6,767 bases of DNA from Verrucomicrobiota bacterium. Its GTDB lineage: Bacteria; Verrucomicrobiota; Verrucomicrobiia; Chthoniobacterales; UBA10450. Positions 1 to 6,331 of this stretch are shown piece after piece; the first letter of the stretch is position 1, and the number at the start of each line of letters is the position of its first letter. The notes below the pieces were generated by a model that saw only the letters and a program-made list of their open reading frames with translations, had not been told where the DNA came from and searched no databases. A program made the translations under genes and the position numbers. The stretch is taken from NCBI GenBank assembly GCA_003219335.1, contig QHOF01000013.1, positions 1-6,767 on the forward strand, in the 5' to 3' direction.

Positions 1-17
1 CTAATCCGACAATAAAT
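1..17 (+). repeat. IS1380 left terminal inverted repeat
   Basis: The sequence ctaatccgacaataaat reads inward from the left end. It matches the reverse complement of 1497-1513 at 14 of 17 positions, with differences at repeat positions 7, 13 and 17. It begins at base 1, so a few outer bases may be missing. Confidence 0.85.
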
Positions 18-25
18 TTCTTCAA

Positions 26-1405
26 TCAGGCGGCTGATTTGAGTTTTTGATCGATCATTTGAATCAATGTTTGGACCGGTGGCGCTACCGAAAATCGTAA
101 AACAGAATAGCCTTGAGGCTCCACCAGCCGGGCCGGTTGGTGGATAAGCTTAAAACGAATGGTTTTCAGACTTTGCAGGAAAAAACGGAAAGTCCGTTTA
201 CGCGATCTTGGCTTTGGAGTGGCCAGAGTGTGAAGCTGAAAGTTTCTTAGCAGATTGTGCCCCAAGATAGAGATTTGCTGCCAAGCCGAGTTGGCCCCAT
301 AGTGATGAGTCGGAACGACATCCAAGGCCCATTCGCCTTTGAGTTCAGCGAAGGTTTTTTCCTGCGCTCCGCGGCCCGCCATAAAATCCCACAGCGCACC
401 AGCACTCAGTGTCAGGTTGGTGCTCACGGCGCAATACTCAAAATAACCGTCATCGGGGTCAAACAGATCGAGTTGGTAGTTCTTTTTCGTTTCGTGATGC
501 ACGGGTTTTCGATAGACCACCACTCGCAGAGTCTTTTCCCAAGCGGCAACGTTGAGTGAGAGCTCGAAGCATCCCATGCCTTCTCTGAGCGCCTGCCAGT
601 GCTGGCGTTCTCGAATCAGAGCCAATAAGCCCAACCATTTAAAGAACGGAACTTTGATGGCGTATCGCGCTTCTTTTCTCTCCAACAGCTCGATCATCTC
701 TCTCTGGAAGAAGGCTCCGTCCATGCGGAACTCTAACGGCAGAGATCTTCCCAACCGCCTTCTCACATCCTCGATCAGATCGCGCACGAAGGCTACTGCC
801 CCTTTGGAGTCATGGACGTTGCCGGGCCGATTCTTCACCCGCAGGATCTGTCCGGTCTGAGCCAGATGAGCCAGGATGGGATAGTAGGAGGGATCTTTAC
901 GGTGATGCGGATTAAATCCCCGAAACGCCCACGCTACGCTGGCTCCCGTAGTAATCACACTGCCGTCAATATCCAGAGTCAAACGCCCCAGCCGCTCCTT
1001 CAAAATGGTCTCACAGACTATTTCACTGTTGAGTTCCACCAAAGCCTCAAGCGTCTTGTGGGTGAATCGCTTGAGCCAGCGGGCCACGCTGCGTTCACGA
1101 GGCAAACGCAGCAATCCACAAAATCGCTTCACCAGAGGATCTTCGCAAAGATAATTCAAATGATCGAGCCTTCGGCCACCGACCAAAATCAACACCACGA
1201 TCACCAGGATCATATCGATGGCCCGGTAGTCTCCGCCCACGCCATAACGGGCAAAAATCGACTGCACCCGACGATGAAGCTTGATCAGCCGAAAGTAACG
1301 CCCGATTAGCTCCAGCCCTCCAAAGGCCGTGATGTCCTGGGACGCAAATTCGATCTTGAAAAAACCCTTGCATGCTGAATGAAAATCGGCTCTACTCAAT
1401 CTCAC
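26..1405 (-). CDS. IS1380-family transposase, apparently intact
   Basis: This DDE transposase would catalyse excision and insertion of the surrounding element. I recognise the IS1380 family from the catalytic core. From the GTG start, a first Asp lies at about residue 145 or 147 in LTLDIDGSV, followed by the GFNPHHRKDPSYYP and RPGNVHDSKGA blocks. A second Asp is at about 229 in FRMDGAFF, and a Glu at about 354 in KTFAELKGEW, leading into LGHNLLRNFQ. The frame can be extended upstream to a TTG at 1465. I prefer the GTG at 1403-1405 because a perfect AAGGAGG (1415-1421 on the plus strand) precedes it by 9 bases. That start gives 459 residues, about the usual family size. No internal stop or frameshift is visible, so the element may still be active. 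The TGA stop is 25 bp from the left terminal repeat edge. Confidence 0.93.
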   Translation of the reverse strand: MRLSRADFHSACKGFFKIEFASQDITAFGGLELIGRYFRLIKLHRRVQSIFARYGVGGDYRAIDMILVIVVLILVGGRRLDHLNYLCEDPLVKRFCGLLRLPRERSVARWLKRFTHKTLEALVELNSEIVCETILKERLGRLTLDIDGSVITTGASVAWAFRGFNPHHRKDPSYYPILAHLAQTGQILRVKNRPGNVHDSKGAVAFVRDLIEDVRRRLGRSLPLEFRMDGAFFQREMIELLERKEARYAIKVPFFKWLGLLALIRERQHWQALREGMGCFELSLNVAAWEKTLRVVVYRKPVHHETKKNYQLDLFDPDDGYFEYCAVSTNLTLSAGALWDFMAGRGAQEKTFAELKGEWALDVVPTHHYGANSAWQQISILGHNLLRNFQLHTLATPKPRSRKRTFRFFLQSLKTIRFKLIHQPARLVEPQGYSVLRFSVAPPVQTLIQMIDQKLKSAA

Positions 1406-1414
1406 TTGGGGTGG

Positions 1415-1421
1415 CCTCCTT
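1415..1421 (-). promoter_or_regulatory. Strong ribosome binding site deciding the transposase start
   Basis: The minus strand reads AAGGAGG, 9 bases upstream of the GTG at 1403-1405. The alternative TTG start at 1465 would place this perfect Shine-Dalgarno sequence inside the coding region, which argues for the shorter protein. Confidence 0.65.
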
Positions 1422-1496
1422 GCAGGATGGTTTGGTCGGTGTTGCAACTGCTTTATCTCCTGCAATGGCAGGCCATTTCAAGTTTTTACTCCATCA

Positions 1497-1513
1497 TTTT
1501 TTTGTCAGATTAG
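1497..1513 (-). repeat. IS1380 right terminal inverted repeat
   Basis: Read on the minus strand this is ctaatctgacaaaaaaa, the partner of 1-17. The bases just outside (ggctaag on the plus strand) belong either to the outermost repeat bases or to the interrupted target gene. The first in-frame stop met by the interrupted deaminase-like gene, TGA at 1505-1507, lies inside this repeat. Confidence 0.85.
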
Positions 1514-2801
1514 GGCTAAGTCAATTAACTCACTGATAATCCCGTTTATTGTATCTTTCCAAAAACGCTTTTTGAAAGCACTGGTCCCTGATCCTAAAAA
1601 ATGCTCATAGTAGTCAAGCGTCGAGTACATTCTTTTTCTACGATCAATGCCAATAAGGAACCGGATTATTACTTCAGCTTGCTCCGCTTGGTATACGGCT
1701 TCCTTCGCAACCGACCAAAGTTTTCTGTAAACGAAATAGGAAGAGCCCCACACTGTACTCTAAGTAGAAAATCCCTTCAGCCTTTGCTTGTTCAACATTC
1801 CAGCTTATCAGTTTCTTCAGAAACTCCGGCCTTTTTTTAAGGCGATCCCGATTCTGGAAGCTTCGAAAAAATCGTGCCCATGCTCCTCCCTGTCCCGTTA
1901 ACCCGAAATCGTCCTCAATAAATGGAACGAAGAACCTACCGTGTGGCTTTTGAATCCTGCTCTCATTAGCAAAGTCGGCCCAGAACTTGGCTGACCCAGT
2001 ACCAACAAGGTGCACATGTAAGTCTCCTCCCAATGGGAGGAGTTCTAGATATTCTAGTAGCTCTTCTTGGTTTGACTGGTGTTGTCTGATGTTGCTTTGG
2101 GTAGCTCTTGGTGGGTGTCCGGAGGTGTACCATAGTTCCACCCACTCGTGACAATCGCCTGGGGGAAGTTCCCCGCCCCAATCGGACAACAATCCTTTAA
2201 TTAGACGTATCGTCCTTAAGGGATTGAACGGCTTTTTTGGGTTCAGATAGGTGAGGATAATCGCTGTTGTGATCGAGAGACCAGTAGCATTCGTTGGTGT
2301 CAGTTTCTCGCCGGACAGCGGACAGTGCGAATTGCAAAACCACCTATGTAGGCGATCATACTGATTGGATTGTGTCTCCTGCACTGCTTTAATTAAGAGT
2401 TGGGCGGCCTCTTTCAGCGCCCATGATGGGTATCGATGATCGAAAAGACCTACATCGGAACTTAGACTTAGAGGGTCACTGTTCTTCAACAAGATTGGAT
2501 TCGCGAAAAGCACACCTAACCATGCCACCAGTATTGGTATCACTTCTGGTCCTTCGACTCCTTCGGGTTTCCAAAGCGGTTCGAGTTGTCGAATAAGATG
2601 CAGTCGCAAGTCTTTGTGTTGACGCGTCGGGTCATCGGGCGGATATCTGAGATATCTGAAGTTCATTTCGCCTGCCGGCACACTCGTGTCGGCCAAAGCG
2701 AAAATACGCCTTGCTGCGCGCTGTCGTGCACCCACCTTAGCGGGGATGTACCACTTTGGCCGCATTGGTAAATTGTCGGGTGCAGTTCTATGCGCGTCCA
2801 T
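1514..2801 (-). pseudogene. Adenosine-deaminase-superfamily protein, frameshifted and interrupted by IS1380
   Basis: The gene starts with ATG at 2799-2801, without a strong ribosome binding site. Residues 1-250 are an extension I do not recognise. A deaminase-like domain begins at about 253 with LPLGGDLHVHLVGT, whose H262-x-H264 pair matches the first metal-binding HxH of adenosine/AMP deaminases. KAEGIFYLEYSVG at about 340-352 fits the following strand of that barrel. The frame is then lost. Removing one G from the four-G run at 1746-1749 restores it, giving SSYFVYRKLW and a stretch ending AEVIIRFLIGIDRR, which parallels the next helix and strand of adenosine deaminase (GLQEGEQAFGIKVRSILC type). 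The corrected frame runs into the IS1380 end after about 430 residues. The later His, Glu and Asp catalytic motifs are missing, so the visible product should be inactive as a deaminase. It recalls large deaminases such as RdrB of RADAR or CRISPR-linked Cad1, but I see no CARF domain and no RdrA-like ATPase. The substrate is unknown. Confidence 0.75.
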
Positions 2802-3096
2802 TTGCTACCGGCACCATCCGCTTTTGCAGCTCCCTCTTTTAACCGTTAGGGAATTAGGAGATAGTGTCAAGTCTCGTTCTACGCAGGTAATTAACGAAGG
2901 TTGAAACGTGGTGCTCTTAGCTCGGCACAATGTTTTGCCTAGAACCACAACCCACGCCAGCCGATAACCACCTCTCAGGCACCGTCCATTGATCGCCTGC
3001 ACGGGCACCTTGGCCTTCCGCTCGGGGACAACGATTCCCAAATAGCCGTCACACTTGGAGATACTTGGCCACGGGTTAAATTTTTGTCTGCTCCAT
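2802..3096. other. Non-coding spacer between the HEPN-like and deaminase-like genes
   Basis: No convincing gene is seen here. A minus-strand frame stays open from 3128 to 2805, but its translation is rich in Arg, Trp, Cys and Val. It begins inside the end of the HEPN-like gene in another frame, has no clear ribosome binding site and resembles nothing I know. The minus strand holds a short CAGGC/GCCTG stem at about 2977-3000 and the possible promoter at 2843-2870. No terminator with a T run follows the HEPN-like gene. Confidence 0.5.
2843..2870 (-). promoter_or_regulatory. Possible sigma-70 promoter for the deaminase-like gene
   Basis: On the minus strand a perfect TTGACA (plus coordinates 2865-2870) is followed after 16 bp by TAACGG (2843-2848), a poor -10 match. 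The ATG at 2801 lies about 41 bases downstream. The 295-bp gap to the preceding gene makes a separate promoter reasonable. The weak -10 box keeps this tentative. Confidence 0.35.
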
Positions 3097-3684
3097 TTAG
3101 TCCGCAAGAACCTTCTTCGCGGCGGCAATCAGCGACTGAATGTCTGCCTCTTGATTCTCAACCATCATATTCTCGGCCTTTGCATAGGCTCGCGCAGCCC
3201 GTTGTGGGTCATTAGCGATATCCGAGAGGAATTTATCAGCCCCGGTTTGCAAAGCCGACAAAATATCGTCTGCTTGAAGCGCAAGAATTTGCTCCGTATC
3301 TTTTCCGAGACGTGCCATCATTTGCTTATTTAACTCTATTACACCTGCCAAATCCTCTACTCGGCTGGGACGCCACGCATAGAAAATTCTGCGTACCTCG
3401 GCAGAGCTTAGATCAGAGGTGGCGGAGTAATTGTGAAGGAGCCCACATCGCGCAGCATACAGTTCAAGAGAGCTGCATTGAAGGGTGCTATTTGGGAGCA
3501 TGTATTTTTCAACCCAATCGGTGAACCGCACCTTAACCCATTTTTCATCACTGTTAAGCCAACCGGAGATATCAATTAGGGTGTAGGCGAGCAACAAGGC
3601 TGGCATTTTAATGTTGGTTTTGAGACAGACATCAATTGCTGCAAACATCTCGTTGAATACATTTTCTAAGGAACTCTGACTCAC
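3097..3684 (-). CDS. Small HEPN-like protein with an R-x4-H motif
   Basis: This soluble, largely helical protein has 195 residues from the GTG at 3682-3684. Its key feature is ELYAARCGLLHNYS, in which R79 and H84 form the R-x4-H signature of HEPN domains. Many such domains are metal-independent RNases in toxin-antitoxin and anti-phage systems; others are inactive. Helices before the motif (LLAYTLIDISGWL, about 31-43) and a charged helical C-terminus (about 110-195) complete the picture. The frame is open to a GTG at 3714. I prefer the 3684 GTG because an AGGAGG (3689-3694) precedes it by 4 bases. The preceding gene's stop is 34 bases upstream, so the two are probably co-transcribed. The RCGLLH block resembles a widespread family of conserved hypothetical proteins. 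RNase activity is an inference from the motif and neighbours, and the target is unknown. Confidence 0.78.
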   Translation of the reverse strand: MSQSSLENVFNEMFAAIDVCLKTNIKMPALLLAYTLIDISGWLNSDEKWVKVRFTDWVEKYMLPNSTLQCSSLELYAARCGLLHNYSATSDLSSAEVRRIFYAWRPSRVEDLAGVIELNKQMMARLGKDTEQILALQADDILSALQTGADKFLSDIANDPQRAARAYAKAENMMVENQEADIQSLIAAAKKVLAD

Positions 3685-3688
3685 GCAA

Positions 3689-3694
3689 CCTCCT
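3689..3694 (-). promoter_or_regulatory. Ribosome binding site of the HEPN-like gene
   Basis: The minus strand reads AGGAGG followed by TTGC and the GTG at 3682-3684. The spacing of 4 bases is short but workable. It favours this start over the in-frame GTG at 3712-3714, which has no such site. Confidence 0.6.
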
Positions 3695-3718
3695 ACTTTT
3701 CGTTGCTTGGCCACGGAC

Positions 3719-3994
3719 CTACCGAATCACGTCTGACATGTCAATATCGGCATCCATGACTTCACGCCCGTGGTTATGCTTTAGAAATTCAAGAACGTGG
3801 TCGTACACATTACTCGTCGCTCTGATTGAGCCGAAATATCTTCCGTCGGAGCATTGCACGGCAACACCTATGATGGACGTACCCCATAGAGACAGATCGA
3901 CAAGCACACCGTCCGCGACGGCTGCATTTGCCTCCATCGTGCCGCGAGGGGTTGACCAACGCTGCGACCATTCTGTGATGTCTTTGATCTTCAT
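3719..3994 (-). CDS. Unrecognised 91-residue protein between the nuclease and HEPN-like genes
   Basis: I do not recognise this protein. It starts with ATG at 3992-3994 (MKIKDITEWS); an in-frame TTG two codons earlier is possible, and neither has a clear ribosome binding site. The first half (about 24-57) alternates hydrophobic and polar residues in a beta-rich pattern, with VLVDLSLWG, IIGVAVQCSD and GRYFGSIRA. It is followed by a short helix at about 63-74 (VYDHVLEFLKHN) and an acidic tail (DADIDMSDV). No Cys pairs, membrane segment or signal peptide are present. It lies 81 bp after the nuclease gene and 34 bp before the HEPN-like gene on the same strand, so it is likely part of one transcript. 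An antidote, adaptor or inhibitor role would fit its size and place but is speculation. Confidence 0.6.
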   Translation of the reverse strand: MKIKDITEWSQRWSTPRGTMEANAAVADGVLVDLSLWGTSIIGVAVQCSDGRYFGSIRATSNVYDHVLEFLKHNHGREVMDADIDMSDVIR

Positions 3995-4075
3995 AGACAA
4001 TCATCAAGAATGGCGCACTTCTATCGCTAGCGCTACAGCCGAGTCAAGGCTGGTCCGAAAGAATCTGATGACAGC

Positions 4076-5548
4076 TCACATAAGATCCATTAGCAAGCGA
4101 GTTCGGTCTAACGCAAACACCAGCGCAGAATCAACCGCAAATACTGAGTACCTCGGAGTGATTTTGATAAGGAGCGAAAGAAGAAGACTATGGTTGTCTG
4201 GATTATGAACGTGGAAAAAGGAGGAAAGGTCATTGGTTTGGGCTTCGAAGCTGTGACGAAGTACAAAGTGTCCTGTTACACCACCTATCGTTACTAAAAG
4301 ACCATAGCGCTCAATAGTTACCTGGAGCATTTCGAGCGGTGTGAGTAAGTCAACGTCGTTGTGGAGGCAAAAGGGTATTCGAATAGCGAATTGTAGATGG
4401 AGCGTGTGATCTATTTGCTTCCCCAATGCTATAGTGTAAGAGGGTCGATTTTTGAAGGTCGTTTGCCGAGCAAACAGAACATACCCGGCGTCAGAAGCAA
4501 CCGTCATCCTCTCCCACTTGTCTAGATGCTTGAAAGCATCGATCAATTCATCAGTCGTGAATCTGAACCAAGCGGAACACTCCTTCATCAAATCACTAAC
4601 CTGAAGAGTGTCGATTTCAATCTTGCTAAAGTTGAATGGCAACTCGACAGTATTGCCCCCGAAGAGCGGAAGCTCTGGGGGGATCACTATCACCCCTTCC
4701 AGGGGCTCGTGATCGATAGAGGCGACACAACGTCGTAGGACGACCATAGTTCTCTCGGGCGGATTCCCAAAAATCCCAGATTCGTCCCACATCAGTAGCA
4801 CTCTGCTGATACAGCGGTTCTTAGGACCAGATATTGCCGCGCGAGACGCCTCGATGATTTGAACAATTTCTTGAGGCTTCTCGTCCCTTATGGGAGCGAG
4901 TTTTGATCCAATGGCCCCAGTAACGTCGAGGACGGCAACGCCATATGCACTCGTTCCCACCTCCTTAATTTGCCTGTTGGCGTTCTGGATATGTTTAGCG
5001 ATGCGTTGGTTAGAAAGTACCTCAACTCGCTTGCATTCGAGGAAAATGGGATACTCGAAGCCAGGTACGTCCGCACGAATATCAGGCCAGCCTTCTTTTT
5101 CGAATGGCGTGACCTGGTGTCCTATTCCCTGGTGCCAGGCTCCCACGGAAAGTTCTACCATTAAATGTTTGAATTGGGAGGGATTGTTGATTCGCGACCT
5201 GAGCTTCGCTTGGACCGCCTTGTCTCCGTACCCCGACAGATCGAAAAGTTTCATCTGCTGCACGTCTCCCGCGCTAACAGTCACGAATGTAATGGCGTCG
5301 AGTATTGCTTCTGCCAGCAATGGCGTCTCGTGACCTTGCTCCGACCATTTAATGATGCCACCTTGACCGACGATCTTGGAACACAACCGCCACCGGGCGG
5401 CCGCAGGATGACGAGATTTTAGCGATCTTAGCGTTTTTTCGTCGAGCAAATCCTCAAGTAACTGTTTCTGGATTCTGAGGAGGTTCGGCGCACGGAGAAC
5501 GAAGGATTGTTTCCACCAATCAGTGTCTTGCGTAGCGATCTCGATCAC
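4076..5548 (-). CDS. Predicted PD-(D/E)xK nuclease with a large C-terminal region
   Basis: This 490-residue soluble protein carries a restriction-endonuclease-like core at about residues 125-210. E132 lies in a helix (LMVELSVGAWHQ), followed by GWPDIRADV with D156, PIFLECKRVEV with the E171-x-K173 pair, a Gln-bearing helix (HIQNANRQIKE, 186-196) and a strand YGVAVLDVTG. The order Glu, PD, ExK and following helix is the signature of PD-(D/E)xK nucleases; the cleaved substrate cannot be deduced. Residues 1-120 form an alpha-helical region. Residues 245-490 include a strand-like RVLLMWDESG and no motif I recognise. The start is a GTG at 5546-5548, the first possible start after an upstream in-frame stop; AGAGG directly abuts it, so initiation looks weak. 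It is the first of the closely spaced minus-strand genes. It may be the effector of a defence system, with the C-terminal part as sensor, but that is inference. Confidence 0.75.
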   Translation of the reverse strand: MIEIATQDTDWWKQSFVLRAPNLLRIQKQLLEDLLDEKTLRSLKSRHPAAARWRLCSKIVGQGGIIKWSEQGHETPLLAEAILDAITFVTVSAGDVQQMKLFDLSGYGDKAVQAKLRSRINNPSQFKHLMVELSVGAWHQGIGHQVTPFEKEGWPDIRADVPGFEYPIFLECKRVEVLSNQRIAKHIQNANRQIKEVGTSAYGVAVLDVTGAIGSKLAPIRDEKPQEIVQIIEASRAAISGPKNRCISRVLLMWDESGIFGNPPERTMVVLRRCVASIDHEPLEGVIVIPPELPLFGGNTVELPFNFSKIEIDTLQVSDLMKECSAWFRFTTDELIDAFKHLDKWERMTVASDAGYVLFARQTTFKNRPSYTIALGKQIDHTLHLQFAIRIPFCLHNDVDLLTPLEMLQVTIERYGLLVTIGGVTGHFVLRHSFEAQTNDLSSFFHVHNPDNHSLLLSLLIKITPRYSVFAVDSALVFALDRTRLLMDLM

Positions 5549-5597
5549 CTCTCGCGAAGGCGCGATCTTGAAACGGGGCGCATAAGCGGGAACTCAC

Positions 5598-5612
5598 GCT
5601 GGATAGTCCAGC
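5598..5612. repeat. Perfect small palindrome upstream of the nuclease gene
   Basis: GCTGGA-TAG-TCCAGC is a 6-bp perfect inverted repeat with a 3-base centre, about 50 bases upstream of the nuclease start. The 148-bp gap between 5549 and 5696 should hold the promoter of the minus-strand gene set, so this could be an operator half-site pair or a leader hairpin. No T run follows on either strand, so a terminator is unlikely. One 6-bp palindrome can occur by chance. Confidence 0.4.
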
Positions 5613-5696
5613 AATCTTAATTGTCTCGAAGATCGAATGTAGCGGTGAAGCGCCTAGACATACTGGAAATGACTATAACGTTGTGCTGAGGGACCT

Positions 5697-6029
5697 TCAA
5701 GGCCGTTTATCAATCCAGTCTTTGCACAGCTCAAGACCGTGCTCCTCCGCCGCTTCCTTGCTGTTAAAGATCGGCCCTTCAAGTCGTTTCACCTCTACAA
5801 TCGAGCTGAGGCGTCCAGGCCGTAAAACAATTCCCTGCGAATACCAGTCAAAGCCTGTCGCAAACGTCGGCACGGCTGAACCGTCAATCAAAAACCCCTT
5901 GTATTGCTCGATTCCCCATTGCTTAGCCACCAAAGAACAAATGATAGGAATTTGCTTTTTGGATCTCGACGCGAATAACTGAAACCCGGCTCCATCAGCC
6001 GAATCCGAGCCGGCTGAATGATAGGACAT
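5697..6029 (-). pseudogene. Small hypothetical protein, 5' end replaced by an IS91 remnant
   Basis: The frame from the ATG at 6027-6029 would give 110 residues, but that ATG lies on the codons of the adjoining transposase zinc motif and has no ribosome binding site. I think the true beginning of this gene was lost. The well-formed part starts at about residue 22 and includes IEQYKGFLIDG, FDWYSQGIVLRPG, IVEVKRLEGPIFNSKEAAE and the end HGLELCKDWIDKR. This compact pattern, with a beta-rich body, a phenylalanine before S/T-x-E-x-A, and GLELxxxWID at the end, is one I associate with common accessory hypothetical proteins of about 80-100 residues, function unknown. No metal site or membrane segment is visible. 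It could still be expressed as a transposase fusion only if frames matched, and they do not. Confidence 0.5.
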
Positions 6030-6295
6030 GAGGGGCAGAAGTAACGCCCCTTGCAGGAGAAAGCCAAAAGGACTTCGTGCTTGCAGTCCTTGCACTTGAT
6101 CCGGGCAAAGCCTTTTCTTAGATCTCCGCAGCCGAGGTACTTGCAGACTACCTCCCGGACAACGTCCCGTAGAACGCCGAATTTGTTCTGATATCGCTCT
6201 TCATAGACCGACTCGAACTCGGAGAAGTGCTCAGAGATGGATTGGTACAGGGGAGAAGCCTTGGGTTTTCTTGGCTTGTAGACAGCCTCGACCAT
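6026..6295 (-). pseudogene. IS91-type transposase, N-terminal zinc-binding fragment
   Basis: The first 90 codons resemble the N-terminal zinc-binding domain of IS91-family transposases, with helical HFSEFESVYEERYQNKFG, then GFARIKCKDC (C68 and C71), FSCKGRYFCPSC (C81, C87 and C90). The start is ATG at 6293-6295, preceded by GGGAG at about 10 bases. Right after CPSC the family pattern (usually His-x-Lys-Arg and then the long rolling-circle domain) is lost, and the sequence passes into an unrelated frame that runs to 5888. The HUH and tyrosine catalytic parts, roughly the last 250-300 residues, are absent, so the fragment cannot transpose. The junction near 6026 adjoins the truncated hypothetical gene, consistent with a deletion that fused two broken genes. 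Confidence 0.78.
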
Positions 6296-6331
6296 CCGGT
6301 GGTTTCTCCCGGAGGATCGAGAGCCAAAAAC

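Larger units (their letters stand above)
1..1513 (-). mobile_element. IS1380-family insertion sequence
   Basis: This is an insertion sequence carrying one transposase gene on the minus strand, bounded by near-identical terminal inverted repeats at 1-17 and 1497-1513 (14 of 17 positions match). The transposase ends only 25 bp from the left terminus, and its start lies about 110 bp from the right terminus, a compact layout normal for IS1380 elements. The element sits inside a deaminase-like reading frame: the frame to its right continues up to the repeat and stops at 1505-1507 inside it. The true outer tips may lie up to about 3 bp further out, because the right side reads gattagggc and the left side is cut by the window edge. 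The target duplication therefore cannot be checked here. The family call rests on the transposase; the boundaries rest on the repeats. Confidence 0.88.

Noticed and set aside
812..1309. Plus-strand open frame of 165 codons inside the IS
   Set aside because: It is antisense to the IS1380 transposase, whose full catalytic core is on the minus strand; the opening is explained by codon shadowing.
2938..2981. Possible integron attC site (GCCT...AGGC ends)
   Set aside because: The ends look suggestive, but the interior lacks the paired complementary arms and the GTTRRRY core, so no attC fold can form.
2805..3128. Minus-strand open frame of 107 codons in the spacer
   Set aside because: It begins out of frame inside the HEPN-like gene, has no good ribosome binding site, and an amino-acid mix typical of non-coding DNA. 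It is kept only as an uncertainty in the spacer finding.
3738..4208. Plus-strand open frame of 156 codons
   Set aside because: It runs antisense across the 91-residue gene, the gap and the end of the nuclease gene; it has no family resemblance and an implausible Ser/Thr/Arg composition.
4890..5333. Plus-strand open frame of 147 codons
   Set aside because: It lies antisense to the PD-(D/E)xK nuclease gene, whose frame carries recognisable motifs; the plus-strand translation is Ser/Arg/Pro-rich and resembles no family.
1514..5548. A complete RADAR system
   Set aside because: A deaminase-like gene is present, but no RdrA-like ATPase is seen, and the neighbours are a nuclease, an unknown protein and a HEPN-like protein.
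5935..5975. Minus-strand similarity to plus-strand 6315-6350 (tcgaga..ccaaaaa..cctatca) as a possible inverted repeat pair
   Set aside because: Matching needs several gaps and is limited to short A-rich blocks; chance is the simpler explanation.
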